Of a DNA stretch of 64,000 bases, positions 7,580 to 16,389 are shown piece by piece. Positions within the stretch are counted from its first letter, which is position 1. Each line of letters starts with the position of its first letter. Made by a program: the position numbers and the translations under genes. The notes under the pieces are model-generated. The model had not been told where the DNA came from and made no database searches. It worked only from the letters and a program-made list of their open reading frames with translations. This DNA is from Nocardioides sp. S-1144 (GTDB lineage Bacteria; Actinomycetota; Actinomycetes; Propionibacteriales; Nocardioidaceae): contig NZ_CP040695.2 in the NCBI RefSeq assembly GCF_005954645.2, forward strand, positions 1,178,001-1,242,000. Direction: 5' to 3'.

Positions 7580-9033
7580 CCCCCGACGATCCCGAGGTGC
7601 GCGGCCTCGAGAAGCCCCCCACCGGTCCGCCCGCCGACCAGCCCGCCGCCCAGCCAGCTGACCGGTCCGCCGACCGGCCAGCCGACCGGCCCGCCGACGC
7701 CCTCGCCCACCACGAGCGGGTCGAGGAGGAGAGCAGCCGCCGCCGGCGCTGGCAGCGCGGCGCCGACCACGGCGCGGAGGCGCGCGAGCGCGAGCGCGAG
7801 GAGCGGGTGGTCGCCCGGATCGCCGCCCAGTGGGCGCAGATGCGGGAGGAGCGTCGCCACGACGCCGCCTCCACGCCGGCCGTCGCGGGCGGAGCCTCCA
7901 ACTTCAGCCAGGCGCAGGTGCCATGGGGCCTCGACCTCGCCGCGGCGTGGGGCTGGCGCTTCCTGGTGATCTGCGCCGCGGGCTACGTCATCCTGTGGCT
8001 CACCGCTTTCTTCGCCGTGGTCACGCTGCCCCTCGCCATCGCGCTGCTCATCGCCGCGCTGTCCAGCCCCGTCGTCTCCGGGCTGCGCCGGCTCGGGGTC
8101 CCGCGCGGGCTCGCGGCGATCGTCGTCGTGGTCGGGCTGCTCGGCTTCATCGCGATGCTGCTCACCTTCGCCGGCCAGCAGGTGGCCAGCGGCGCCAACG
8201 ACCTCGCCGACTCGACCGTCAAGGGGCTCGACGAGATCCGGGACTGGCTCAAGGACGGTCCGCTGCACGCCAGCGACACCCAGATCAACTCCTACATCGA
8301 GCAGGCCCAGAACACGATCACCGAGCGGACCCGCGACAACGACTGGTTCGCGCAGGCCACCGAGATCGGCAGCGCGCTCGGCCACGTCCTGGCCGGCTTC
8401 TTCATCATCTTGTTCTCGACCTACTTCTTCCTCGCCGACGGCGACCGCATCTGGTCGTGGCTGGTGCGGCTGTCCCCGCGCGCGGCGCGCGAGCGGGTCG
8501 ACGCCTCCGGCCGGGTCGCCTGGATCTCGCTGACCCAGTTCGTGCGGGCCACGGTCATCGTCGCGGCGGTCGACGCGATCGGCATCATGATCGGCGCGGC
8601 CGTGCTCGACGTGCCCTTCGTGCTCGCCATCGGCGTGCTGGTCTTCCTCGGTGCGTTCGTGCCGATGATCGGTGCCACCATCGCCGGCACGGTCGCCGTG
8701 CTCGTCGCGCTCGTCGACCAGGGCCCGATCACCGCGCTCATCATGCTGGCCGTCGTCATCGGCGTGCAGCAGATCGAGGGACACATCCTCCAGCCGTTCC
8801 TGATGGGCCGGTGGGTGTCGGTGCACCCGCTCGGCGTCATCCTCGCGATCGCCGGCGGCGTGCTGGTGGCCGGCATCGCCGGCGCCCTCGTCGCGGTCCC
8901 GCTCGCCGCCGCGGTCAACGCCGTCGTGCAGCACCTGGCCTCCTACACCGAGCCCGGCTCGGACCCCGAGGAGGAGCTGGCCGAGGACTACGAGGAGTCC
9001 CGGGCGACGTCCGGAGTCGAGGAGCAGGCGTGA
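7576..9033 (+). CDS. AI-2E/PerM-family transporter with long charged N-terminal extension
   Basis: Residues of about 120-460 form the eight-helix AI-2E/PerM (YdiK) permease core, ending in the family LQPFLMGRWVSVHPLGVILA segment. Members export autoinducer-2 or act as ion/proton antiporters; the substrate here is unknown. The first 115 residues are unusual: a Pro/Ala/Asp repeat tract (DNA 7621-7700) is followed by an Arg/Glu-rich segment likely to be helical and cytoplasmic. GTG 7576 overlaps the MutL stop, and TAGGGT at 7564-7569 lies 6 nt upstream, so the gene may also be transcribed on its own. Confidence 0.88.
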   Translation: MTPDDPEVRGLEKPPTGPPADQPAAQPADRSADRPADRPADALAHHERVEEESSRRRRWQRGADHGAEAREREREERVVARIAAQWAQMREERRHDAASTPAVAGGASNFSQAQVPWGLDLAAAWGWRFLVICAAGYVILWLTAFFAVVTLPLAIALLIAALSSPVVSGLRRLGVPRGLAAIVVVVGLLGFIAMLLTFAGQQVASGANDLADSTVKGLDEIRDWLKDGPLHASDTQINSYIEQAQNTITERTRDNDWFAQATEIGSALGHVLAGFFIILFSTYFFLADGDRIWSWLVRLSPRAARERVDASGRVAWISLTQFVRATVIVAAVDAIGIMIGAAVLDVPFVLAIGVLVFLGAFVPMIGATIAGTVAVLVALVDQGPITALIMLAVVIGVQQIEGHILQPFLMGRWVSVHPLGVILAIAGGVLVAGIAGALVAVPLAAAVNAVVQHLASYTEPGSDPEEELAEDYEESRATSGVEEQA

Positions 9034-10247
9034 GCGCTCCGGGCGAGGGCATCGGCATCGAGGAGGTCCGTGCGGCCCGCGAGGTGCTGCGTGGCGTCGC
9101 GATCGAGACGCCGATGGAGGAGTCGCGCTGGCTCTCCGCGCTCGTCGGCGGCCCGGTCTCGCTGAAGTGCGAGAACCTCCAGCGCACCGGGTCGTTCAAG
9201 GCACGGGGCGCCTACGTGCGGATCTCGCGGCTCTCGCCCGACGAGCGGGCCCGCGGCGTCGTCGCCGCGTCGGCCGGCAACCACGCGCAGGGCGTCGCCC
9301 TGGCCGCCCAGCAGCTCGGGATCCGGGCCACCGTCTTCATGCCCGAGGGGGCGCCGATCCCGAAGGAGAAGGCGACCCGCGGCTACGGCGCCGAGGTGGT
9401 CTTCGAGGGCCGCTACCTGGAGGACGCCCTCGTCGCGGCCCGCCGTTTCGCGACCGAGACCGGCGCCGTGCTGATCCACCCCTTCGACCACGAGGACGTG
9501 ATGGCCGGCCAGGGCACCGTCGGCCTGGAGATCCTCGAGCAGGTCCCCGACGTCGAGACGGTCGTGGTACCCACCGGCGGCGGCGGGCTGCTCGCGGGCA
9601 TCGCGATCGCGGTCAAGGCGCTGCGGCCCGAGGTCTCGGTCATCGGCGTCCAGGCCAAGGGCGCCGCCGCCTACCCGGGCTCGCTGCAGCAGGGCGCCCC
9701 GGTCCCGCTCACCTCGATGAAGACGATGGCCGACGGCATCGCGGTCGGCATGCCGGGCGAGCTCACCTTCGCCGCGGTCCGGGACTTCGTCGACGACGTC
9801 GTCACCGTCACCGAGGAGGAGATGTCGCGCGCCCTGCTCGCGCTGATGGAGCGCGCCAAGATGGTCGTCGAGCCGGCCGGTGCCGCGGCCGTGGCCGCGC
9901 TGCTGGCCGACCCCGGCGCGTACCGGACGCCGGCCGTGGCCGTGCTCTCCGGCGGCAACATCGACCCGATCCTGCTGGGCAAGGTGATCCAGCACGGCAT
10001 GGCCGCGGCCGGTCGCTACCTCAACCTGCACGTCAACATCCCCGACGTCCCGGGTGGGCTGGCGCGGCTGCTCTCCGAGGTGGGCGAGACCGGGGCCAAC
10101 GTGCTCGAGGTCGCCCACGAGCGGATCTCGCCCTCGCTGCACCTCGACGAGGTCGACGTCCACCTCCAGCTCGAGACGCGCGGGCTGCCGCACGCCGAGC
10201 TGGTCACCGGGCGCCTGCGCGCCCGGGGCTACCGGGTCCTGGAGTAG
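9030..10247 (+). CDS. ilvA: Threonine ammonia-lyase (threonine dehydratase) with ACT domain
   Basis: The enzyme deaminates threonine to 2-oxobutyrate, the first step towards isoleucine or the start of threonine catabolism. The PLP lysine is K57 in TGSFKARGAY, the phosphate-binding loop is PTGGGGLLAG, and SAGNHAQG is present. The C-terminal 80 residues form one ACT-like domain (LNLHVNIPDVPGGLARLL), so this 405-residue form resembles the single-ACT or catabolic class. GTG 9030 overlaps the transporter stop and is preceded by GGAG. It ends the metB-MutL-permease-ilvA run at a strong terminator. Confidence 0.94.
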   Translation: MSAPGEGIGIEEVRAAREVLRGVAIETPMEESRWLSALVGGPVSLKCENLQRTGSFKARGAYVRISRLSPDERARGVVAASAGNHAQGVALAAQQLGIRATVFMPEGAPIPKEKATRGYGAEVVFEGRYLEDALVAARRFATETGAVLIHPFDHEDVMAGQGTVGLEILEQVPDVETVVVPTGGGGLLAGIAIAVKALRPEVSVIGVQAKGAAAYPGSLQQGAPVPLTSMKTMADGIAVGMPGELTFAAVRDFVDDVVTVTEEEMSRALLALMERAKMVVEPAGAAAVAALLADPGAYRTPAVAVLSGGNIDPILLGKVIQHGMAAAGRYLNLHVNIPDVPGGLARLLSEVGETGANVLEVAHERISPSLHLDEVDVHLQLETRGLPHAELVTGRLRARGYRVLE

Positions 10248-10254
10248 CCCGGGC

Positions 10255-10283
10255 CCGGCCGGGCCCCGCGGGGGGCCGGCCGG
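10255..10283. terminator. Bidirectional terminator between ilvA and greA
   Basis: A 13-bp stem with one mismatch (10255-10267 with 10271-10283) and a 3-nt loop lies between the convergent stops of ilvA and greA. It is entirely G and C with no U tract, which is usual for actinobacterial terminators. Confidence 0.7.
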
Positions 10284-10290
10284 GGGCCGC

Positions 10291-10794
10291 TCACTCGGTG
10301 TACGGCGCGACGTCGAGGACGACGACCTGCAGCGTCTTGCCGGTGGGCGCCTCGAAGGCCACGCTGTCGCCCTTGCTCGCGCCGAGGAGCGCCTCGCCGA
10401 GGGGGGCCTGCGGGGAGTAGACGTCGACGTCGACGTAGTCCTCGTTCTCGCGGGCGCCGAGGAGGAAGCGCTCGGCCTCGTCGTCGTCGTCGCCGTCGAA
10501 CTTGTAGGTGATGACCTTGCCGACGCCGACGACGCCGTCGTCGTCGGGGTCGTCGGAGACGGCCTTGAGCAGGAGCTCCTCGAGCAGGCGGATGTTGCCC
10601 TCGTTCTTGCCCTGCTCCTCGCGGGCGGCGTGGTAGCCGCCGTTCTCCTTGAGGTCGCCCTCGTCGCGCGCCTCGCTGATGCGCGTCACGATCTCCTCGC
10701 GCACGGGCCCCTTGAGGTTCTCCAGCTCGGCCTTGAGCTGGTCGTGGGCGCGGCGGGTGAGCCAGGTGGTGCCGGGCTCGGTCGACTGGGTCAT
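10291..10794 (-). CDS. greA: Transcription elongation factor GreA
   Basis: GreA rescues backtracked RNA polymerase by stimulating transcript cleavage through its coiled-coil tip. The N-terminal coiled coil includes the acidic tip ARDEGDLKENGGYHAARE (residues 42-59), and the C-terminal FKBP-like domain follows from about residue 85. An Asp/Glu-rich insertion (residues 100-110) makes it slightly longer (167) than E. coli GreA (158). ATG 10794 has AGGAGT nine bases upstream. A TAGTGT hexamer on the minus strand at 10894-10899 would give a leader of about 95 nt. The greA-DUF4307-mca neighbourhood is conserved in actinobacteria. Confidence 0.95.
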   Translation of the reverse strand: MTQSTEPGTTWLTRRAHDQLKAELENLKGPVREEIVTRISEARDEGDLKENGGYHAAREEQGKNEGNIRLLEELLLKAVSDDPDDDGVVGVGKVITYKFDGDDDDEAERFLLGARENEDYVDVDVYSPQAPLGEALLGASKGDSVAFEAPTGKTLQVVVLDVAPYTE

Positions 10795-10944
10795 GGGGGT
10801 ACTCCTGTGCTGCTCGGGGGTGCGTGGGTTCGTACGTCGAGAAGGCCGCCGCGGGCCACGAAGGGGGCCCAGCGCGGACGGCCGAATGATCGACACTACC
10901 AACTGGGGGTCACCCGGGGGCGCCCCAGCGCGGTCGGCGTGCGG

Positions 10945-11346
10945 TCAGCGCGGTCGGCTCTGCCCCGGGGCGGTGCACCCGACCAGCTCGACCGACGTCG
11001 CCCGGCGGTCGGTCGCGACGTCGCGCTCGACCGTGCCGCTGGTGCCGGGCTGGACCACGAACGACACCGTGCCGACAAGGTTGTGGTCCTCGGCGTAGGC
11101 CTTGAGCGTGCAGGTCGCCTCGACGTCGTCGTCCTTGTCGACGGTGAACCGCGCGGACGCCGTCCGGTCGTCGACGACGTCGAAGGTGAGCTGGCCCGAG
11201 GCGACGTCGGGGTCCGCCTGGCCCTTGATGATCCACCCCAGCACGGCCGCCGCGGCGAGGACCACGACCACCACCGCGGCCAGGAGCGCGGGACGCCGCC
11301 AGGTGGCGCGGGTGCCGTAGCGGTCGGCCAGGTCGGTGTCGCTCAC
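10945..11346 (-). CDS. DUF4307 membrane-anchored protein
   Basis: The 133-residue protein has a short cytoplasmic N terminus, one membrane span at about residues 19-42 and an extracytoplasmic beta-rich domain containing two cysteines that could pair (CTLKAY and VGCTAP). This is the DUF4307 family, of unknown function, usually found next to mca in actinobacteria. The start is GTG 11346, with TAGAGT on the minus strand (11353-11358) 6 nt upstream. Its -10 element overlaps that of the divergent mca gene by two bases. Confidence 0.85.
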   Translation of the reverse strand: MSDTDLADRYGTRATWRRPALLAAVVVVVLAAAAVLGWIIKGQADPDVASGQLTFDVVDDRTASARFTVDKDDDVEATCTLKAYAEDHNLVGTVSFVVQPGTSGTVERDVATDRRATSVELVGCTAPGQSRPR

Positions 11347-11352
11347 CCCACC

Positions 11353-11362
11353 ACTCTACGAT
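11353..11362. promoter_or_regulatory. Overlapping divergent -10 elements of DUF4307 gene and mca
   Basis: The minus-strand TAGAGT (11358 to 11353) and the plus-strand TACGAT (11357-11362) share the TA at 11357-11358. They end 6 and 7 nt before GTG 11346 and ATG 11370. The 23-bp intergenic gap leaves no space for leaders, so both messages should be leaderless and the two promoters should exclude each other. Confidence 0.65.
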
Positions 11363-11369
11363 TGGTCCC

Positions 11370-12329
11370 ATGCCGCAGGACCCGCAGGACCAGCCCGACC
11401 AGCACCCGTCCCACCAGCCCGGTGACCCGGCGACGTACGCCGGGTTCCGCCTGATGCACGTGCACGCCCACCCCGACGACGAGTCGAGCAAGGGAGCGGC
11501 GTCCACGGCCAAGTACGTCAACCAGGGCGTCGACGTCCACGTCGTCACCTGCACCGGCGGCGAGCGCGGCTCGATCCTCAACCCGAAGATGGACCGGCCC
11601 GACGTGCTGGCCAACATCACCGAGATCCGGCGCCAGGAGATGGAGCGGGCCCGCGACATCCTCGGGGTGCGCCAGGACTGGCTCGGCTTCGTCGACTCCG
11701 GCTGGCCCGAGGGCGACCCGAAGCCGCCGCTGCCCGACGGGTGCTTCGCGCTGGTGCCGCTGGAGGAGTCCACCGAGCGGCTGGTCCGCCTGATCCGCAG
11801 CTTCCGCCCGCACGTGATGACGACCTACGACGAGCGCGGCGGCTACCCGCACCCCGACCACATCCGCTGCCACGAGGTGAGCGTGGCGGCCTTCGAGGCC
11901 GCCGCCGACCCCGAGCGCTACCCCGAGGCCGGGGAGCCGTGGCAGGTGCTGAAGCTCTACTACCACCACGGCTGGAGCTGGGAGAAGACGAACCGGCTGC
12001 ACCAGGCGATGCTCGACCACGACCTGGAGTCGCCCTACGCCGAGCGGCTGCGCGACTGGACGCGCGAGCCCGAGTGGGACAACCGGATCACCACCCGGGT
12101 CCCGTGCGGTGAGTACTTCGGCGTCCGCGACCAGGCGCTGCTCGCCCACGCCACGCAGATCGACCCCGACGGCATGTGGTTCGCGATCCCGCGCGAGCTG
12201 CAGGTCGAGGTCTGGCCCACCGAGGACTTCGAGCTCGTGACCAGCCACGTGCCGAGCACGCTGCCCGAGGACGACCTGTTCGCCGGCATCCCCGCCCCCG
12301 TACCCACCCTCGACACCGAGAAGGTCTGA
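11370..12329 (+). CDS. mca: Mycothiol S-conjugate amidase
   Basis: Mca is a zinc amidase that cleaves mycothiol S-conjugates of electrophiles into a mercapturic acid, which is exported, and glucosaminyl-inositol, which is recycled. The metal site is visible as HPDDES (H34 to D37) and the PHPDH motif near residues 163-167. The related deacetylase MshB is the alternative, but the DUF4307/greA context is that of mca. The protein is 319 residues, slightly longer than the mycobacterial enzyme because of a Gln/Asp/Pro-rich N terminus. ATG 11370 has TACGAT 7 nt upstream. Confidence 0.93.
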   Translation: MPQDPQDQPDQHPSHQPGDPATYAGFRLMHVHAHPDDESSKGAASTAKYVNQGVDVHVVTCTGGERGSILNPKMDRPDVLANITEIRRQEMERARDILGVRQDWLGFVDSGWPEGDPKPPLPDGCFALVPLEESTERLVRLIRSFRPHVMTTYDERGGYPHPDHIRCHEVSVAAFEAAADPERYPEAGEPWQVLKLYYHHGWSWEKTNRLHQAMLDHDLESPYAERLRDWTREPEWDNRITTRVPCGEYFGVRDQALLAHATQIDPDGMWFAIPRELQVEVWPTEDFELVTSHVPSTLPEDDLFAGIPAPVPTLDTEKV

Positions 12330-12330
12330 C

Positions 12331-12669
12331 ATGGCCGCCACCCTGACGCAGCTCGCCCAGGTCGCCGTGATGGCGGTCCCCGAGGACGAGGACGTCGTCG
12401 CCGGCTGGACGGCGTTCCTGATCTTCGGCCTGCTCATCGCCGCGGTCGTCATCCTCGGCTTCAGCCTCACCAAGCGGCTCAAGAACGTCGACCGGGCCGA
12501 GGAGGCCGGGCTCTACGACCCGACCGACAAGAAGCCGCGCCAGGGTGTCCCGCTGCGCGGGCTCGCCGCCGCGCGACAGGCGCGGGAGCAGGCGGCCGCC
12601 GAGGAGTCCGGCGAGGGCTCCGGCGGCACCACCCCGCGCCCCGGCACGGACGCCGACCCCGGCCGCTAG
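12331..12669 (+). CDS. Small single-span membrane protein downstream of mca
   Basis: The 112-residue product has one membrane span (about residues 24-47) and a charged cytoplasmic tail of about 65 residues ending in a Gly/Pro/Asp-rich stretch. It starts one base after the mca stop, with GAGAAGG upstream, so the two are co-transcribed. It is a conserved actinobacterial companion of mca as far as I recall, without a known role; a link to conjugate export would be speculation. Confidence 0.8.
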   Translation: MAATLTQLAQVAVMAVPEDEDVVAGWTAFLIFGLLIAAVVILGFSLTKRLKNVDRAEEAGLYDPTDKKPRQGVPLRGLAAARQAREQAAAEESGEGSGGTTPRPGTDADPGR

Positions 12670-12681
12670 GACGGACCTCCG

Positions 12682-12711
12682 GGCACCCGCGCCGACGCGA
12701 CGGCGGGCGCC
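12682..12711 (+). terminator. Probable terminator of the mca operon
   Basis: GGCACCCGC (12682-12690) pairs with GCGGGCGCC (12703-12711) with one mismatch and a 12-nt loop, just after the small membrane protein gene. Confidence 0.45.
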
Positions 12712-12780
12712 GACGACGGGACGCGCACGGAGTTGCGCGACCCTCCTGACGTGCGCCCTACCGAGGAGTAGGTTCGCGTC

Positions 12781-14379
12781 GTGACCTACGACACGTACGA
12801 CTACGTCATCGTCGGTGCCGGCAGCGCCGGCGCCGTCCTGGCGAACCGCCTCACCGAGGATCCCGCCACCACGGTGCTCCTGCTCGAGGCCGGTGGCACC
12901 CCCGACGTCGACGAGGTGGCCATCCCGGCGGCCTTCGCCGCCCTCGCCAAGACCAAGTGGGACTGGAACTACCAGACCACCGAGCAGAAGCAGCTGCACG
13001 GCCGCCGGGCGGCCTGGCCGCGGATGAAGGCGCTGGGCGGTTGCTCCTCGATCAACGCGATGATCTACATCCGCGGCAACCGGGTCGACTACGACGCCTG
13101 GCGCGACGAGCACGGCGCGACCGGCTGGGGCTACGACGACGTCCTGCCGTACTTCGTGCGGGCCGAGGCCAACACCCGCCTCGGCGGGCCGTTCCACGGC
13201 ACCGACGGGCCACTCGTCGTCGAGGACCGGCGCTACACCCACGAGCTCTCCTCGACGTGGGTCGAGAGCGCGGTCGCGGCCGGGCTGAAGCGCAACGACG
13301 ACTTCAACGGCGCCGAGCAGGAGGGCGCCGGCCCCTTCCAGGTCACCTGCCGCGGCGGGCGTCGCTGGTCGACCTACGAGGCCTACCTGAAGCCGGTCCT
13401 GGCGCGGCCCAACCTGACCATCGCCACCGGTGCGTTCGCCACCGGCCTCGACCTCACGACGCCGGCGCACGGGTCGACGCCGGTCGCCTCGGGCGTGACG
13501 TTCCGCCAGGGCGGGCGCGAGCACTCCGCCCGGGCCCGCCGCGAGGTGCTGCTGAGCGGCGGGGCGATCAACTCCCCGCAGCTGCTCATGCTCTCGGGCA
13601 TCGGGCCGGCCGCCCACCTCGCCGAGTTCGGCATCACCGCCAAGGTCGAGCTCGGCGGCGTCGGCAGCGGGATGCAGGACCACCCCTACACGCCGATGGT
13701 GTGGCACACCCGCGACACCACCGACCTGGCCGAGCTGAACACGCTCGGGAACTTCCTGCGGTGGAAGACGCGCAAGCAGGGACCGCTGACCTCCAACATC
13801 GCCGAGACCGGCGGGTTCTGGCGCTCGCGCGAGGGCCTGCCCGCGCCCGACCTGCAGGCCCACGTGCTGCCCACCGGGCTCTTCGGCGACGGCATGGTCG
13901 AGCCGACCAGCCGGATGGTCACGGTGCTGGCCACCCTCGTCGGCACTGCCAGCCGCGGCAGCGTCCGGCTCCGCTCCGCCGACCCGGGCTGGCACCCGGC
14001 CATCGACGCGGCCTACTTCGACGACCAGACCGACCTCGACGCCATGCTCGCCGGCTGCCGCCGGGTCATGGAGATCACCCAGCAGGGACCGATGGCCGCG
14101 CTGGTCGACCGCCCGTTCGGGCTCGACGCGGCGCCGTCCGACGAGGAGCTCGTCGAGCACGTCCGCACCTACACGCAGACCACGTTCCACCCGACCTCGA
14201 CCTGCGCGATGGGCAGCGGTGAGGACGCCGTGGTCGACGAGCACCTGCGGGTGCGCGGCGTCGCGGGCCTGCGCGTCGTCGACGCCTCGGTGATGCCCTC
14301 GGTGCCCCGCGGCAACACCAACGCCCCGACCATCATGGTCGCCGAGAAGGCGGCCGACCTCATCAGGAGCGCACGATGA
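12781..14379 (+). CDS. GMC-family FAD alcohol oxidoreductase (choline dehydrogenase-like)
   Basis: The 532-residue flavoprotein oxidises an alcohol to an aldehyde. The FAD-binding GAGSAGAVLANRLTEDP motif is near residues 12-28, the second GMC signature (SGGAINSPQLLMLSGIGP) near 259-276, and the C-terminal HPTSTCAMG contains the conserved His region. It resembles BetA, but choline is not proven; GMC enzymes with this context also oxidise long-chain or polyethylene-glycol-type alcohols. TAGGTT at 12769-12774 ends 6 nt before GTG 12781 (leaderless). The stop overlaps the ATG of the aldehyde dehydrogenase, so the product aldehyde is likely passed to that enzyme. Confidence 0.9.
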   Translation: MTYDTYDYVIVGAGSAGAVLANRLTEDPATTVLLLEAGGTPDVDEVAIPAAFAALAKTKWDWNYQTTEQKQLHGRRAAWPRMKALGGCSSINAMIYIRGNRVDYDAWRDEHGATGWGYDDVLPYFVRAEANTRLGGPFHGTDGPLVVEDRRYTHELSSTWVESAVAAGLKRNDDFNGAEQEGAGPFQVTCRGGRRWSTYEAYLKPVLARPNLTIATGAFATGLDLTTPAHGSTPVASGVTFRQGGREHSARARREVLLSGGAINSPQLLMLSGIGPAAHLAEFGITAKVELGGVGSGMQDHPYTPMVWHTRDTTDLAELNTLGNFLRWKTRKQGPLTSNIAETGGFWRSREGLPAPDLQAHVLPTGLFGDGMVEPTSRMVTVLATLVGTASRGSVRLRSADPGWHPAIDAAYFDDQTDLDAMLAGCRRVMEITQQGPMAALVDRPFGLDAAPSDEELVEHVRTYTQTTFHPTSTCAMGSGEDAVVDEHLRVRGVAGLRVVDASVMPSVPRGNTNAPTIMVAEKAADLIRSAR

Positions 14380-15923
14380 CGATCCACGACGACCGGCAGC
14401 CGACCCACGAGGCGGGCCCGCACCGCACCTTCGACTCGCTCAGCCCGATCACCGGCGACGTCGTCGCCAGCCACCCCCTGCACGGCGAGGAGGACGTCGC
14501 GGCCGCCGTCCTGGCCGCGCGCGACGAGGCCGCGTGGTGGGGCGCGCTCACCTTCGAGGAGCGCTCCGCGCGACTGGTGGCCTGGAAGGGCGTCATCACC
14601 CGCCGCCTGGCCCAGCTGGCCGACCTCGTGCACCAGGAGACCGGCAAGCCGCACGGTGACGCGCTGCTGGAGGCCTCGCTCGGCATCGACCACCTCGGCT
14701 GGGCCGCCACCCACGCCGCCAAGCACCTCGGCCGGCGCAAGGTGTCCTCCGGCCTGCTGATGGCCAACCAGGCCGCGACGGTCGAGTACCGCCCGCTCGG
14801 CGTCGTCGGGGTCATCGGCCCGTGGAACTACCCGGTCTTCACGCCGATGGGCTCGATCGCCTACGCCCTGGCCGCGGGCAACGCGGTCGTCTTCAAGCCC
14901 TCCGAGCTCACCCCCGGTGTCGGGGAGTGGCTGGCCCGCACCTTCCGCGAGGCCGTCGGGCGCCCCGTGCTCTCCGTGGTCACCGGGTTCGGCGACACCG
15001 GGGCCGCGCTCTGCCGCGCCGGCGTCGACAAGGTCGCCTTCACCGGCTCCACCGCCACCGGCAAGCGGGTGATGGCGGCCTGCGCCGAGACGCTCACCCC
15101 CGTCGTCATCGAGGCCGGCGGCAAGGACGCCGTCATCGTCGACCACGACGCCGACCTCGACGCCGCCGCCGACGCCACCCTGTGGGGCGCGTGCAGCAAC
15201 GCCGGCCAGACCTGCACCGGCGTCGAGCGCGTCTACGTGCACGAGAAGGTCTACGACGAGTTCCTCGGCCTGCTGGTCGCGAAGGCCGAGGGGCTGCGGG
15301 CCGACGACTCCCTCGACTCGCCCCTCGGGCCGATCACGATGCCGAAGCAGCTCGACGTCATCCGCGCCCACATCGCCGACGCGCTCGACCGCGGCGGCCG
15401 GGCCCTCCTCGGCGGCGCGGACGCCGTCGGCGACCGCTACGTGCAGCCGACGATCCTGGTCGACGTGCCCGAGGACTCGCGCGCCGTGTGCGAGGAGACC
15501 TTCGGGCCCACCGTCACCGTGGCCCGGGTCGGCACGGTCGAGGAGGCGATCCGGCGCACCAACGCGACGTCGTACGGGCTCGGCTCGACGGTCTTCTCCA
15601 AGGCCCGGGGCATGGAGATCGCCGAGCAGATCCGCTCCGGCATGACCGCGGTCAACGGCGTCATCACCTTCGCCGCCGTGCCGTCGCTGCCGTTCGGCGG
15701 CGTGGGCGACTCCGGCTTCGGCCGCATCCACGGTCCCGACGGCCTGCGCGAGTTCACCTACGCCAAGGCGATCGCCCGCCAGCGCTTCAAGGCCGCCCTG
15801 CCGCTGACGTCGTTCACTCGCACCGAGAAGCACGAGCAGCAGCTGGTGCAGCTGATGACGATGCTGCACGGGCGCGGCACGACGCTGCCGAAGCTGGGCC
15901 GCAAGGTCAGGCGCGGCCGGTAG
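14376..15923 (+). CDS. NAD(P)-dependent aldehyde dehydrogenase
   Basis: The 515-residue enzyme oxidises an aldehyde to the acid. The catalytic cysteine is C280 in NAGQTCTGVERVY, the general base lies in VIEAGGKDA (the more common form is ELGGK), and GPWNYPVF and FTGSTATGKRVM form the cofactor site. A C-terminal tail of about 40 residues after the usual PFGGVGDSGFGR end is longer than in BetB-type enzymes and basic. ATG 14376 overlaps the stop of the GMC gene (ATGA). Together they form a two-step alcohol to acid pathway. Confidence 0.93.
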   Translation: MTIHDDRQPTHEAGPHRTFDSLSPITGDVVASHPLHGEEDVAAAVLAARDEAAWWGALTFEERSARLVAWKGVITRRLAQLADLVHQETGKPHGDALLEASLGIDHLGWAATHAAKHLGRRKVSSGLLMANQAATVEYRPLGVVGVIGPWNYPVFTPMGSIAYALAAGNAVVFKPSELTPGVGEWLARTFREAVGRPVLSVVTGFGDTGAALCRAGVDKVAFTGSTATGKRVMAACAETLTPVVIEAGGKDAVIVDHDADLDAAADATLWGACSNAGQTCTGVERVYVHEKVYDEFLGLLVAKAEGLRADDSLDSPLGPITMPKQLDVIRAHIADALDRGGRALLGGADAVGDRYVQPTILVDVPEDSRAVCEETFGPTVTVARVGTVEEAIRRTNATSYGLGSTVFSKARGMEIAEQIRSGMTAVNGVITFAAVPSLPFGGVGDSGFGRIHGPDGLREFTYAKAIARQRFKAALPLTSFTRTEKHEQQLVQLMTMLHGRGTTLPKLGRKVRRGR

Positions 15924-15950
15924 CGTCCCGGTCGGCCGCGCCGGGTGGCA

Positions 15951-16343
15951 TCAGGCCTGCCCGGCCGGCTCCGTGCCCTCCGCCGCCGCGGCCTCGGCGA
16001 CCTGTCGGCGCACGTCGTCCATGTCGAGGCCCCGGACGCCGGCGATCACCTGGTCGAGGCCGGCCGGCGGGAGGGCGCCGGGCTGGGAGAAGACCAGGAT
16101 GCCCTCGCGGAAGACCATGAGGGTCGGGATCGAGCGGATGCCGGCGGCCGCCGCCAGCTCCTGCTGCTCCTCGGTGTTGATGGAGCCGAAGGTGATGTCG
16201 GCGTGGGCCTCGCTGGCCGCCTCGTAGGTCGGGGCGAACTGCTGGCAGGGGCCGCACCAGCTGGCCCAGAAGTCGACGAAGAGGACGTCGTCGTCCTGCA
16301 CGTGCGAGGCGAAGTTGTCTCCGGTCAGCTCGATGGTGGCCAT
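15951..16343 (-). CDS. trxA: Thioredoxin
   Basis: This is a 130-residue thioredoxin with the WCGPC active site (C30 and C33) and the conserved cis-proline region RSIPTLMVF. It reduces protein disulfides in the cytoplasm with electrons from thioredoxin reductase. The C-terminal extension of about 25 residues, rich in Ala and Glu, is longer than in E. coli TrxA (109). The ATG at 16343 has TACCGT on the minus strand 6 nt upstream. No thioredoxin reductase lies beside it; the TrxR-like flavoprotein at 47-49 kb lacks redox cysteines and is not an obvious partner. Confidence 0.95.
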   Translation of the reverse strand: MATIELTGDNFASHVQDDDVLFVDFWASWCGPCQQFAPTYEAASEAHADITFGSINTEEQQELAAAAGIRSIPTLMVFREGILVFSQPGALPPAGLDQVIAGVRGLDMDDVRRQVAEAAAAEGTEPAGQA

Positions 16344-16389
16344 GCCAGCACGGTAGCCGGACCCTGGGGGAGCGCGAGAGACTGCCGCC

